64,000 nucleotides of DNA from an uncultured Stenotrophomonas sp. (GCF_913778665.1 NZ_CAJYVQ010000002.1:62001-126000), one strand, 5' to 3'. Shown: positions 46,061-54,688, counted from the first letter of the stretch. The notes: a model not told the origin generated them from the sequence alone. A program made the numbers and translations.

Positions 46061-46504
46061 CTACACCCTCCGCTCCATCTCCACCGCGTCGATCCCGGCG
46101 CCGTGGCCATCGGCTACCACCCGTGTCACCTCGAACCCCAGACCGGCGTAGAACCCCTGGGTGTGCTGGCTGGTGCTGAGCGTGATGCGGGTGATGGACG
46201 GATCTGCTTCAGCCTGGTGCAGGCGTGCCAGCGCCAGTTCACGGCCGATGCCGCGCCGGTGCAGCGCGCGCTCGACCATGCCCCAGCAGAAGCCGGCGCT
46301 CCCATCGCCGCAGCGCAACAGGCCACCACAGGCCACGATGCTGCCATCGCGCTCGATGACCTGGAATGCACTGTCCGTGGCCTGTTCGCACAGGAAGCGT
46401 TCAAAGTCGCTGCGCTCTTCGGGCGCGAAATAGGTGGGTACGTTGCTGTCGAAGATCGACAGGCAGGCGCTGGCATCGGCGGGGCGGTAGAGGCGGAGTG
46501 TCAT
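46061..46504 (-). CDS. GNAT-family N-acetyltransferase
   Basis: A 147-aa acetyl-CoA-dependent acetyltransferase. The central beta strand leads into a P-loop-like acetyl-CoA site (ERALHRRGIGRELALARL), and the C-terminal STSQHTQGFYAGLGFEVTR is the typical GNAT motif B. The start MTLRLYRPADASACL is chosen as the usual beta-1 entry. The acceptor is unknown. It is convergent with the giant autotransporter. Confidence 0.88.
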   Translation of the reverse strand: MTLRLYRPADASACLSIFDSNVPTYFAPEERSDFERFLCEQATDSAFQVIERDGSIVACGGLLRCGDGSAGFCWGMVERALHRRGIGRELALARLHQAEADPSITRITLSTSQHTQGFYAGLGFEVTRVVADGHGAGIDAVEMERRV

Positions 46505-46527
46505 GCACCCACGATAGACGATCGTCA

Positions 46528-46550
46528 GTAGATCCACGCCATGCGTGGAT
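46528..46550 (+). repeat. SMAG-type palindrome
   Basis: GTAG plus ATCCACGC CATGCGTGGAT, identical in its core to the copy at 30889. Confidence 0.8.
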
Positions 46551-46580
46551 TCGCTGCCGACATACCCTGCATGTTCCCGC

Positions 46581-47702
46581 CTACGCCGAAATGCCGGCCA
46601 GCACTGCGTACATCACCACGAAGCTGACCAGGAACAGGTACACGCCACCGATGAGCAGATAGCGCAGCACGGTCAGCGCCTTGTTGCCGCCGTACACGCG
46701 CTGCTGCATCCACAGCAGGTAGACCGGAACCGCCAGCCACAGCAGTGCGTACAGCCACTGGCTGACCGCGGCAAAGGTGGGCGAGGCGAAGGCGGTGCCC
46801 AGGCCGGCGATGAGGAAGGTGGCCAGCAGCACCATCATCAGCCAGCAATGGCTGTATAGCGCCACCACCAGGTGTTCCAGGTAGCCCATCGGCCGCGGGA
46901 TGTAGGCGATGCGCAGCACCAGCGCGAACACCGGCATCAGGAAGAACAGGGCGCCCGGCAGCGCGGTGAGGATCGCCTGCATGTAGAGGTCGGCCTTGCC
47001 ACCCATGCGCTGGATGTTGACGTTGCCGTTCTGCAGGCGCTTGTTGAGCCATCGGTTGGCGAACTGCGGCCAGCCCTTGAGCACGATGGGATTGCTGTCC
47101 GCATCCCAGGGTTTGCCGTTGATGCTGTAGTTGAAGAAGGTGCCATAGCCGCCCGTGGCGGTTTCAGCAGGGGCCGCAGTGCCGGTGCCATCGAGCTCTG
47201 CCTTGCGCTGTGCGGCGGCGGCATTCACCGCAGCGCGCGCCATGGCGAAGCCGGCGTTGCCGCTGGCCGGTGAGCTGGCCTGCTGGCGCTCGATCATCGC
47301 CACCTGTTCCGCGCGCGCGGCTTCGACCTGTTCAACCGTGGTGGCCTTGGCGTACACCGAATCGCGCCCGCCGCCCACACCGAAATCGTCGACGTGCACG
47401 AACAGCTTGCCGACGAAGAACGTGAATAGCGTGAGGATCACGAACAACCGCAGCGGCTGCACATAGCCCACCCGGCGACCCTTGAGGTAGTTCAGCGCAA
47501 TGCGGCCCGGGATCCACAGATCGCGCAGCGTGCGGAAGATGCGTCCGTCCAGGTGCCAGAACGATTCGAACACTTCCTCGATGGCGTGGCCGACATGCTT
47601 GAGCGGGTTGTGCGCCGATTGCCCGCAGCGATGGCAGTAGTGGCCGTGCAGGGCGGTGTCGCAGTTCTCGCAGGCGGCGTGCGCGTTGTCGGTCGAGCTC
47701 AT
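46581..47702 (-). CDS. DUF3667-family membrane protein with N-terminal zinc ribbon
   Basis: A 373-aa protein with a four-cysteine zinc ribbon at the start (Cys11, Cys14, Cys23, Cys26 in CENC and CHRC). Conserved FWHLDGRIFRTLRDL and LNYLKGRRVGYVQPLRLF blocks follow, and then a hydrophilic insert. Four or five hydrophobic helices fill the C-terminal half. This is the DUF3667 family; the role is unknown. A plausible promoter region lies upstream, before the border of the mobile element. Confidence 0.85.
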   Translation of the reverse strand: MSSTDNAHAACENCDTALHGHYCHRCGQSAHNPLKHVGHAIEEVFESFWHLDGRIFRTLRDLWIPGRIALNYLKGRRVGYVQPLRLFVILTLFTFFVGKLFVHVDDFGVGGGRDSVYAKATTVEQVEAARAEQVAMIERQQASSPASGNAGFAMARAAVNAAAAQRKAELDGTGTAAPAETATGGYGTFFNYSINGKPWDADSNPIVLKGWPQFANRWLNKRLQNGNVNIQRMGGKADLYMQAILTALPGALFFLMPVFALVLRIAYIPRPMGYLEHLVVALYSHCWLMMVLLATFLIAGLGTAFASPTFAAVSQWLYALLWLAVPVYLLWMQQRVYGGNKALTVLRYLLIGGVYLFLVSFVVMYAVLAGISA

Positions 47703-47807
47703 GAGCGATGGGCCACGCGTCGGATTGAAGGCGCCTACGATAGCGAATTTTCAGGTTTCGTTCAGTTTTGTTTGAAGGCCGCGGGAGTGTGGAAGGCGAC
47801 CAGGCGT

Positions 47808-47830
47808 ATCCACGCACGGCGTGGATCTAC
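47808..47830 (-). repeat. SMAG-type palindrome
   Basis: On the minus strand GTAGATCCACGC CGTGCGTGGAT. It lies at the end of the copy B repeat module. Confidence 0.78.
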
Positions 47831-47837
47831 TGAAGGA

Positions 47838-48017
47838 ACAAGCCCCTCTGTTGAGTGGCTTCCCCGACAGGGGCGGGGAGAGGCCGGCAAAGGGAGGGCC
47901 CGTTCGTTGCGCAGCAACGCATGGGGCGAAGCGCGCGCAGCGCACTTCGCGTCCCGCGCCAGATAAATAAAAAAGGCCACCCGAAGGGCGGCCTTTTTTA
48001 TTTATCTGGCGGAGAGA
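47838..48017 (-). repeat. tRNA-Ser downstream repeat module, copy B
   Basis: On the minus strand: CTCTCCGCCAGATAAATAAA, the palindromic terminator, CTGGCGCGGGACGCGA, a GCGTTGCTGCGCAACG hairpin, CTCTCCCCGCCCCTGTCGGGG and CTCAACAGAGGGGCTTG. The order and many blocks match the sequence after tRNA-Ser(CGA) at 27,041. It is the original downstream flank of a second tRNA-Ser gene. Confidence 0.75.
47962..48006. terminator. Palindromic terminator next to the att site
   Basis: GATAAATAAAAAAGGCC and GGCCTTTTTTATTTATC form a 17-bp inverted repeat around an ACCC GAA GGGC core with one mismatch. It has T tracts in both directions, as in the copy at 27,049. Confidence 0.88.
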
Positions 48018-48023
48018 GGGGGA
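48007..48023 (-). other. Attachment-site core (tRNA-Ser 3'-end remnant), left border of a mobile element
   Basis: On the minus strand TCCCCCTCTCTCCGCCA reads as the last 17 bases of a serine tRNA (T-stem CCCCC, acceptor TCTCTCC, discriminator G, CCA). Beyond it the tRNA body is absent: the bases that should be the T-loop (GGTTCGAA) are replaced by AAGGTACTGTT. On the other side, the normal tRNA downstream flank continues. This is what integration into a tRNA 3' end produces at the distal border. The intact tRNA should lie beyond the right edge of the window. Confidence 0.8.
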
Positions 48024-48317
48024 AACAGTACCTTGACCGTCCCGCCTAGCTCCGGAGGCGTCCACAAACCGGATTTGTGTCCTGTGGTGTGTCCTGGATG
48101 CTACCCAAGTTCGCACTATGATGCGAGCAGGGGGGCGGCCTGGAGTTGGTCGGATTGGGCCGTCCTAAAGATCCCCGCAGGCGAGCCGCTATCTATGAGG
48201 GCCTCTAATCAATGGGTATCTTTAGCTGGCGTCCTTGACCCGGCGGAGTTCTCGGTCGATGAGACGAGGCCGGTCTATGCTTGGCAACAGAGGGGTGGAC
48301 TAGAAGGAAATACCGGA
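48024..48317. other. Region between att core and kwaA
   Basis: About 290 bases with composition moving from core-like to A/T-richer. An in-frame ATG at 48195 could extend kwaA by 41 residues (starting MRASNQWVSLAG), but it has no good ribosome site. A weak -10-like TATGAT is present near 48117. Nothing else is recognised. Confidence 0.4.
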
Positions 48318-48902
48318 ATGCAATTTCGGATGTGGTCAGCAGGAGTGCTTTTTCTAGGGTCGTATGCCCCGCTGGCCTTTGTACTGGCGGCGCAAGACAT
48401 CAAAAAGGCGCTTTGGGGAGAACCCGTATGTGGTTGGAGAGGACAGTTTGATTGCGAACTACAGATCTTCGAGCACCCTTGGGCATCCTTGGCTGCAATA
48501 TTGGTTACATCAGCCGCACTGTGGCTGACGATGTATTCCATGAAGGCTGTCCGACTGAAGAGCGAAGCTGAGGTTCTGTCCGCGAAGCCCGTTCCGAATG
48601 ACCTGATTAATTATGTTTTCCCCTACGTTGTGTCATTCATGGGGTTGAGTTACGGAGATCCACAGAAGTTGGCGGGATTCTTCGTTTTTCTTGTGCTCTT
48701 GTTTTTGATTACGTATAGGTCGGGGCAGATTCTGATGAACCCCGTATTGATTGCTTTCGGCTGGCGACTGTATGAGGTTGATATTGCTGTCGGTGGGAAA
48801 CAGGTCCGTAAGACCGTGCGCGCGCTGAAGCAAGGAAAGCTGTTGCCTGGCAAGCAGCTTATTGAGGATGTTCAGGAAGTATATTTGATGGGGGACCCAT
48901 GA
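48318..48902 (+). CDS. kwaA: Kiwa anti-phage system membrane protein KwaA
   Basis: A 194-aa inner-membrane protein with four hydrophobic segments: MWSAGVLFLGSYAPLAFVLA, a helix around WASLAAILVTSAALWLTMYS, LINYVFPYVVSFMGLS and GFFVFLVLLFLITY. The four-helix layout, the size and above all the four-base overlap with a kwaB gene downstream identify KwaA, the membrane sensor of Kiwa. The ATG at 48318 has AAGGAA nine bases upstream and begins just before helix 1; a longer form from 48195 is possible. Family membership rests mostly on context and topology. Confidence 0.72.
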   Translation: MQFRMWSAGVLFLGSYAPLAFVLAAQDIKKALWGEPVCGWRGQFDCELQIFEHPWASLAAILVTSAALWLTMYSMKAVRLKSEAEVLSAKPVPNDLINYVFPYVVSFMGLSYGDPQKLAGFFVFLVLLFLITYRSGQILMNPVLIAFGWRLYEVDIAVGGKQVRKTVRALKQGKLLPGKQLIEDVQEVYLMGDP

Positions 48903-49819
48903 GCGATTTGGCATTGAAAAGCCTCAAGGCATTTGACCTCGCCGGGTCAAACGTGTTCCTTTGGGTGTTTAAGAGGAGCGCTGGCACCAAGAAATTCAAG
49001 GCGTACTACATCAAGACGGATCCAGTCCTGGATAACGCTCTCAAGGGTTTTGCGGAAAATGAGAGGGCCCGAATTAACGAGTGGATTCCATATGGGCATC
49101 TCTCTCAGCCCACCGATGATGGATGCCTGACTATTGCTGTGGGTGATACCGACTTTCAGGTTCTAAAGGATCTCGTTGACGAGCCGGAGTCTGACCATGC
49201 GACTAATGATCTTAAGAAGCTCAAGGGCGCTGTCGGCTACTTGGTGAAGTTTGTAAAGGGCGGGCAGACTCTCTACGCCACGCGGCGCACTCCGATGACG
49301 TGGAAGCCGATATATATAAAGAAAAATGTAATTAATGCCATTTTTAAGAACGGTCAGTTGTCGGCCGTAGCGGGTGATGAGTTCACTCTTGAGCCCCGAT
49401 TTGACATCTTTGCCTTGGATGGTGTTCTTTTGGTGTCGAACAAGAAGGGCTTTGAGTCAATGATGCAGTATCGAGCCGGTTATGCTCAGGCGTTCGAAAA
49501 GCTGAAGTTGGAACCTGCCTTCTCCGCTCTCTTTACTGACATGCAACCGCTGTTGGACTATGTTGGCGAGAATGGAACGCATCTAAAGAGGATGACGGTT
49601 ATTCAGGATAAGAATCTCTATTCCAATCCAAAATATTTGAAGGCGCTCAAGACTGTTGCGACGAAGCGGAAGTGGGGCGTCGCTTTCGATAAGGCGGGGA
49701 AAATTATCCCGACCGAAGAGACCGCCAAGGTCATCATGACATTGCTGTTGGATCACCGTCTTGTTAGTGAAATCACCGATATCATGTATGACGTTCCTGA
49801 TGGAATTCCGGTCAAATGA
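48899..49819 (+). CDS. kwaB: Kiwa anti-phage system effector KwaB (DUF4868)
   Basis: A 306-aa soluble protein of the DUF4868/KwaB family. It has the diagnostic central block: KPIYIKKNVINAIFKNGQL, EPRFDIFALDGVLLVSNKKG, FESMMQYRAGYAQAF, then HLKRMTVIQDKNLYSNPKYL. KwaB partners with membrane KwaA and binds DNA to stop phage replication and late transcription (known from the E. coli system). The ATGA overlap with kwaA shows coupling. Codon use and A/T content differ from the core genes, in line with transfer. Confidence 0.85.
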   Translation: MSDLALKSLKAFDLAGSNVFLWVFKRSAGTKKFKAYYIKTDPVLDNALKGFAENERARINEWIPYGHLSQPTDDGCLTIAVGDTDFQVLKDLVDEPESDHATNDLKKLKGAVGYLVKFVKGGQTLYATRRTPMTWKPIYIKKNVINAIFKNGQLSAVAGDEFTLEPRFDIFALDGVLLVSNKKGFESMMQYRAGYAQAFEKLKLEPAFSALFTDMQPLLDYVGENGTHLKRMTVIQDKNLYSNPKYLKALKTVATKRKWGVAFDKAGKIIPTEETAKVIMTLLLDHRLVSEITDIMYDVPDGIPVK

Positions 49820-49839
49820 TGTAGTGAGTTAATAGTTTG

Positions 49840-49867
49840 TTGACGATTTTATTGGGTGGCCTACTAT
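49840..49867 (+). promoter_or_regulatory. Promoter for the small membrane gene pair
   Basis: TTGACG and TACTAT are separated by 16 bases, in the 70-base gap after kwaB, followed by AGAGGAGG as ribosome site. Confidence 0.6.
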
Positions 49868-49888
49868 GTTTAGAGGAGGCCCTTTTAT

Positions 49889-50104
49889 ATGAAAAAGAAT
49901 TGTATTGAATCGTGGTTGCTGTCGCCTAAGGTGTTTGACTTTAGATATTTTATTCTCTGTGCCGTCGCGCCAGTTGCGCTCCTTGCGCCAGAGTCGTTGT
50001 TGTTGAAATTTGTTCTGGTAATAGCTGGTTCTGCACTTGGTATTTTGGCTTGTCGTCTTAACCTAAGGGGGTATCCCGGCTGTGATAAGGTTCCTGGAAA
50101 ATGA
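49889..50104 (+). CDS. Small membrane protein next to Kiwa
   Basis: A 71-aa protein with two hydrophobic stretches (YFILCAVAPVALLAPESLLL and FVLVIAGSALGILACRL). It has a strong ribosome site (AGAGGAGGCCC) and its own promoter-like sequence, so it is likely real. Its last 23 bases overlap the next gene. I recognise no family. It could be a Kiwa accessory, an anti-phage toxin or an element maintenance protein. Confidence 0.6.
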   Translation: MKKNCIESWLLSPKVFDFRYFILCAVAPVALLAPESLLLKFVLVIAGSALGILACRLNLRGYPGCDKVPGK

Positions 50105-50447
50105 GTGGGTGGTTGTTGGCTTGACGGCCCTGATATCTTTCGTGGTTCTTATGTTTTACATCGGGGTTGTGATTTTGAAGCGAAAGAGGCTTCACATGGG
50201 GATGGGCTCTTTATTGGTTATGGATGTTTTTCTTTTTTTTGGATCAATTATCCTGATCATGAAGTCGATAGCATTCATGCTAATCGGGAGACCGGTGGTT
50301 ATCGTGTCATCGGATTTCATCTACCTGTTTATAGGGTTGATGGCATGTGTGATTTCGTCGGTTCGTGGCGCGCTGGTCAGGGTGCAAGCGACTTTGGGTA
50401 CTGGGGATTCTGGGGGTGATGATGATGGTGATCCCCTTACGCAGTAA
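50082..50447 (+). CDS. Three-helix small membrane protein
   Basis: A 121-aa protein with helices at about residues 10-32, 45-65 and 72-92 and a short acidic tail (GDSGGDDDGD). The start is GTG at 50082, behind AAGGGGG, inside the preceding gene. The overlap implies coupling. A terminator follows at 50480. Function not recognised. Confidence 0.6.
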   Translation: MIRFLENEWVVVGLTALISFVVLMFYIGVVILKRKRLHMGMGSLLVMDVFLFFGSIILIMKSIAFMLIGRPVVIVSSDFIYLFIGLMACVISSVRGALVRVQATLGTGDSGGDDDGDPLTQ

Positions 50448-50479
50448 CCTTGGGAAATTGATGGCATCTGGTGGATGCG

Positions 50480-50504
50480 GCCCTGCCTCGGCAGGGCTTT
50501 TTTA
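50480..50504 (+). terminator. Terminator of the Kiwa-side gene group
   Basis: GCCCTGCC TC GGCAGGGC followed by TTTTTTATGG; intrinsic and strong. Confidence 0.85.
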
Positions 50505-50537
50505 TGGCAACTATCAGAACACTAAGGCTCGTTCGCC

Positions 50538-51308
50538 TTAGGCTGTCTCTGGCTTAGGTGCCAGGCTTACGGACCACTGCCCATTCTCTTCCTGCTTGAG
50601 TGACAGGAGATCGTAGGTTTTCACCATGTTGAGAAGACCGGAATGCCCATAGATGCCAGGGGAGAACCCGGAATCTGCTCGCTTCAGATAGGAGCCTAAG
50701 GAGTTGAGGCTTACCTTGCCCTCCGGGGTGCTACCGGCAAGCAGTGAGACAGCCTCGATGACGAACCGAGGACGGCGCTTTGGGAGCGGAGCGCTGCCGG
50801 TGGTCTTGGCTTCGCTACTGTGGTCAGCGGGATGCGGCGGGTCCTGAAGATCAGGCGGCTCTGGCGATGAGGCTTCTTGGGCGGACCACTCGAAGAACTG
50901 ATCGCAGGCATTGCGCAAAGCATCGGGAGTCTTGGCTTCGCCGACGATCAGAACTGTAGCCCCGCGCTCACGGAGCTTCCTGCAGAGGTAGGCAAAGTCC
51001 GAGTCGCTGGTTACCAAGCAGAAGATATCTGCGCGCTGATCGAAGAGCGCTTCCAGGGCATCCAAGGCCAGCGCGATATCGGAGGTGTTCTTCTTCGCTG
51101 CGTATTGGAACTGAAGGCATGGAGTGAAGGCCTGGCGAACCAAGGCCTCTTGCCAGGAGTTGCCCAAGGTAGTTCGATTGCCATAGCCCCGTCGAAGCGT
51201 TACGCGCCCGGCCTGTGCCGCCATGAGGAGCGCGAAATCCACGATCTCGGGAGCAACGTTGTCGCAGTCAATCATTACTGCGACGGTCGATTCCTGCGGT
51301 TGAGCCAT
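50538..51308 (-). CDS. NYN-domain (PIN-like) protein with OST-HTH/LOTUS C-terminus
   Basis: A 256-aa protein. The NYN domain (1-140) shows the acidic residues of PIN-like ribonucleases: Asp14 and Asp16 in VMIDCDN, the KNTSDIALALDALE block, and LVTSDSDFAYLCRKLRERG. The last ~75 residues (FVIEAVSLLAG...LVKTYDLL-like) match the OST-HTH (LOTUS) RNA-binding fold. NYN-OST proteins act as RNA nucleases or RNA-binding regulators; many lie on mobile elements. It is transcribed leftwards, with the HNH gene and integrase behind it. Confidence 0.85.
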   Translation of the reverse strand: MAQPQESTVAVMIDCDNVAPEIVDFALLMAAQAGRVTLRRGYGNRTTLGNSWQEALVRQAFTPCLQFQYAAKKNTSDIALALDALEALFDQRADIFCLVTSDSDFAYLCRKLRERGATVLIVGEAKTPDALRNACDQFFEWSAQEASSPEPPDLQDPPHPADHSSEAKTTGSAPLPKRRPRFVIEAVSLLAGSTPEGKVSLNSLGSYLKRADSGFSPGIYGHSGLLNMVKTYDLLSLKQEENGQWSVSLAPKPETA

Positions 51309-51388
51309 GAAGGTGTCCTATGTCTTTACGCTGGTCTAGTTCTAAGTCCAGGCGCAGCGCGTCTTGGTCGGAAGGCAACGCTCTCGTG

Positions 51389-52216
51389 TCAGGCTTGAAG
51401 TCTGGCCGCTAAGGCGTAGGTCGGGCTCGGATAGTCGGCGAACAGCTTGATGCGGATAATCGAAGCGCTGGAGCCATCACCGCCCGTCAATGGAACGTCT
51501 TGGAGAAGGTGCAAGCACTGACGATCAGATGGAAGCGGATCCTGCTCTGTGCAACCTATCCAGTTTCGGGCATCCCAGCGCTTGCCAAGAATGATGGGCA
51601 CCAGTGGGCTCTGCTCAATCGGGAAAGCACCGTTCACCGCGACCTGGTAGCCATGAGCAATCTTGGCTAGCATCCGAACGAAAGACCAGATGTCCATCCT
51701 GTCCTGAAACTGCATGCCTACAGAGGTATGCGCGCGAACTATCTCCCCCTCGCCAAGTCCCATGGTTAGCGTATCCATGGCGGAGACCTCTATCCCCTCT
51801 GCAGAAGGATCGGGCGGAAATTTAGGGTTGAGGAAGCCTGGGAGAGTGAGGACGGGGAGGTGCATGACTTTGACGCTTTGATCCCAAGGCAGATCGTGTT
51901 CAACCAAGGAATTGTCGGCGCGTATGAAGATCTGTTTGATCGATTCCGTGGCGGGCCGTCGATGAGATTTTCGACCCTTTATTCCCAAAGACTGGCGGCC
52001 GCGATCCAAAAATCCGCGAAGCACTTTCATTTCAAACTGGGACGTAAGCTTTGCACACGGATCGCAGCTTGAATCTGGCAGCACGAGAGTTCCACCAAGG
52101 CCCTTCGGCACGATGTGCTCTTCGGTCAAGCGCCCTTGTGTAGCACCACAATAGATGCAGGCGCCAACTGGCTTGAAACGATGGGTAACAGGTGCCCGCA
52201 ATCGAGTTGAATCCAT
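51389..52216 (-). CDS. HNH-endonuclease-like protein
   Basis: A 275-aa protein. The N-terminal HNH finger is CIYCGATQGRLTEEHIVPKG followed by SSCDPC, so the two CxxC pairs and the catalytic His34 are present. The remaining ~200 residues form a domain I do not recognise (ending YPSPTYALAARLQA). HNH nucleases of this shape occur in defence loci and in mobile elements. It lies between the NYN gene and the integrase, same strand. Confidence 0.75.
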   Translation of the reverse strand: MDSTRLRAPVTHRFKPVGACIYCGATQGRLTEEHIVPKGLGGTLVLPDSSCDPCAKLTSQFEMKVLRGFLDRGRQSLGIKGRKSHRRPATESIKQIFIRADNSLVEHDLPWDQSVKVMHLPVLTLPGFLNPKFPPDPSAEGIEVSAMDTLTMGLGEGEIVRAHTSVGMQFQDRMDIWSFVRMLAKIAHGYQVAVNGAFPIEQSPLVPIILGKRWDARNWIGCTEQDPLPSDRQCLHLLQDVPLTGGDGSSASIIRIKLFADYPSPTYALAARLQA

Positions 52217-52370
52217 TTAGCTACCAGCTCCTTCCGGGACCAGAAATGTCAGGGGCACGGTTCGGCGGCGTCCTGGCCTTGCCCATAGGCCTCGAATGTA
52301 TCCCATGTAGCAAGGCTAGTCAGCGTTGAGGCTGGACTATCTCCCGGCTGGGCTGATGCTGCTTCGATGC

Positions 52371-53768
52371 TTAAGGATAGAACCTCTTCTTGTCCTTCAA
52401 GCAGCGCTTGAACTGCCCCTTGGCATAAACAGGAAGCACTACCGCAGGCCTGTATTTCTCCAAGGTCTCTATCTGCTTCCTGCGCATTACGGCGGGCTTC
52501 TTGTGGAAGTAGGCCTCGTGAAGCACCGGCACACGCTTGCTGACAGAGTGGCCGGTGATCAGGGCAATGTCTTCGTCAGGGACGTTCTGATGGTGGAGCT
52601 CTGTCGCGATGGTGTGTCTGAAGGCATGGAAACCAACACCTCTAGGAAAACCAAGCTCCTTCATGTAGCGGCTGAACTGGCTAAGTGCAGCTAGGCTGTA
52701 GCGAGCATTGGTCTCACCGGTCTTGCGGTTCACGCCTGCAGAGAGGTGTGGAAAGAGGCGAGGGTGTCCACAGTCCCTGATGTCATCCATGAAGTCCAGG
52801 AAGCCTGCGTCAAGAAGCGGCTTGGGGATGGGGATCGTTCGGATAGATGCCTTGCCTTTTAGGCTTTGCCGACTCCTGAGCCGGGTCCGGTGCGCCAAGT
52901 CAGGATCCACAGTCTTCTGGATGCGGATACACCAGACATCGCTCTCCTTGACGATGTCGGCCACCTTCAGCTGAGCCACTTCGTTAATGCGTGCGCCCGT
53001 ATACAGGCCAATCATGGGAAGCCACCAGCGATGCGGATACTTGCTCGCCCAGGGAATGAACGTCTTGGGGTCGAAGATGCGCCGTAGGTCGTCTTCATCA
53101 AAGAGGCGCTCAGGCTTGTTGGGATCGGTGACCAGATCCTTCTTGATCTCGGCAAACGCAGCCATCGGAGAGGCGTCGATGGCTTTGGTCTTGACCAGCT
53201 GATTGAAGAAAGAGACCAGGAAGCGTCGATGTCGTTCGAGCGTTGCAGGGGCAAGCTGAGGAACATCTAGCGTCTTGCCGCAGGCAATGGCTTCGTCATA
53301 GCTGATCCCTCGATAGGCGGGGTCAGAAAAGAGGCCCGGAGGTGACCAGCGCATGAGGTCCCAGAGGCGATAAATGTGGGGGTGGTCAATGCGTGAGACG
53401 GGGATGTCGCCGCAGGTCATTTGGAGAAGCCGCAGGGTTCGGGCTGTGGAGTCGATGGTCTCCTGGGCGAGGCAGCGCCGCTCTCTATCTCCCAGATAGT
53501 CCTTGATCTCTACGGACAGAAGACGGGCAGGGTGGCCTGCAGAGAGTGGCTCAAGGTAGCGCGTGCCTGCGGCATTGATGCGAGGGCGTCGAGAGCGCTC
53601 CATAGCCGCGTTGAGGATCTCTTGCGCGTGGATCGCCGCTTCGCGTCCGGTGATGACCAGCTCATCAATTCGGAAGCGCCCGATCCTGATGCCCTTAAGG
53701 TGCAGCGTGTCATCGGCGTCTGGATTGAAAGGGAAGTCTTGAAGGAAGTTCTTTACTGTTTTTGGCAC
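52371..53768 (-). CDS. int: Tyrosine-family site-specific integrase
   Basis: A 465-aa phage-type integrase that should catalyse insertion of the element into the tRNA-Ser gene. A SAM-like core-binding domain precedes the catalytic domain. The catalytic residues visible are Arg in YTGARINEVAQL, the HxxR box in FHAFRHTIATEL, the His in LITGHS and the nucleophile Tyr in EAYFHKK. It lies about 4.3 kb from the left border rather than right at it. That places the Kiwa genes, the NYN gene and the HNH gene between integrase and att. Confidence 0.93.
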   Translation of the reverse strand: MPKTVKNFLQDFPFNPDADDTLHLKGIRIGRFRIDELVITGREAAIHAQEILNAAMERSRRPRINAAGTRYLEPLSAGHPARLLSVEIKDYLGDRERRCLAQETIDSTARTLRLLQMTCGDIPVSRIDHPHIYRLWDLMRWSPPGLFSDPAYRGISYDEAIACGKTLDVPQLAPATLERHRRFLVSFFNQLVKTKAIDASPMAAFAEIKKDLVTDPNKPERLFDEDDLRRIFDPKTFIPWASKYPHRWWLPMIGLYTGARINEVAQLKVADIVKESDVWCIRIQKTVDPDLAHRTRLRSRQSLKGKASIRTIPIPKPLLDAGFLDFMDDIRDCGHPRLFPHLSAGVNRKTGETNARYSLAALSQFSRYMKELGFPRGVGFHAFRHTIATELHHQNVPDEDIALITGHSVSKRVPVLHEAYFHKKPAVMRRKQIETLEKYRPAVVLPVYAKGQFKRCLKDKKRFYP

Positions 53769-54292
53769 GGCACTGTCTCCTTGGATGATGAGAGCAGTGC
53801 TAAGGCCCGGCTTTGATTCGTCAAACGAGATCTAGAGTGTTGCCGCGTTGCTTAGGCATTCGCCGAAACGTTGGAATTAGCGCGAAAACTTTTAGAGTGA
53901 ATTAGTGAGGTGTGCGTTGCGATGCGCTGTGGCGCAAGGGTTTGCCTTGGGTGGCCGCCTCTATCTTGCAGTCATTTCTGTACTGTACGATTTTGAGTGT
54001 CCTTACGCCTAAGCGTGCTTTCTTACAGAATAGGCATGCAGGATATTTTCGAATTTGCGACGGGCATCACCATCCTCCATTCTCTTTGTTGGGTCGCCTC
54101 GCCCAGGCTCTATGGCAAGTGGCAACCCCGGTTAGGTTGAGTGGATGGGACTGCGTCCCTTTCGGGTCCGGACCGGTTGTCTAGGGGGAAAAGACCGTAT
54201 AGCTTGTTCCCGGTGGATGGGGCAGTGGCGCTTAGCGTCCAAAGCTTCCTAGCTACCTTCTCTCTTTTTGCTACCAATTTCAGGTTTTAAGA
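53769..54292. other. Long intergenic region between integrase and the H-NS-like gene
   Basis: About 520 bases. No convincing protein. A promoter-like TTGCAG/TACGAT pair (17-base gap) lies near 53969. Three hairpins stand close together at 54123-54174: CAACC/GGTTG, GGGAC TGC GTCCC, and the palindrome GGTCCGGACC. This could be a structured RNA or the leader of the next gene. Confidence 0.45.
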
Positions 54293-54682
54293 ATGACCAA
54301 GCCGTCACTCGATTCCATTGCCTCCGCCAAAGCCAAGCTTGCTGAAGAGCTGCGCAAGCTTGAGGAACAGGAAGTTCAGCTTCTCCAGGAACAAGCCGCT
54401 GATGCCTTCGCAGAAGTCGCCAACCTCGTGTCCCAATACGGCAAGAGCTTCTCTGCGAAGCAGCGCGCCGAGATCGTCAGCATGCTGGCGACGGATGTCC
54501 CTAAGAAGGCGGGAAGTGTGAAGAAGGAAGTCGCGCCCAAGTATTGGCTCCCACACACGGGCGAAACCTGGAGCGGCCGAGGCAGAACTCCTCGTGCGTT
54601 CGCTGCCTGGGAAGGGACTTCCGCTTACACAACTTGGAAGGCTTCCCATCCCAACGAAAAGTTCCCGGCGTTTCCGGGTTGA
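54293..54682 (+). CDS. H-NS-like xenogeneic silencer
   Basis: A 129-aa H-NS-family protein. The N-terminal half is an oligomerising coiled coil (AKLAEELRKLEEQEVQLLQE). The C-terminal DNA-binding motif is KYWLPHTGETWSGRGRTP, with the conserved core GxGR that enters the AT-rich minor groove. H-NS copies on mobile elements usually silence the element's own A/T-rich genes and limit fitness cost. It has a terminator directly after it. Confidence 0.9.
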   Translation: MTKPSLDSIASAKAKLAEELRKLEEQEVQLLQEQAADAFAEVANLVSQYGKSFSAKQRAEIVSMLATDVPKKAGSVKKEVAPKYWLPHTGETWSGRGRTPRAFAAWEGTSAYTTWKASHPNEKFPAFPG

Positions 54683-54688
54683 GAAGAC

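Noticed and set aside
53912..54184. A 90-codon open frame in the gap before the H-NS-like gene
   Set aside because: No ribosome site, no domain, and it runs through the hairpin cluster; more likely non-coding.
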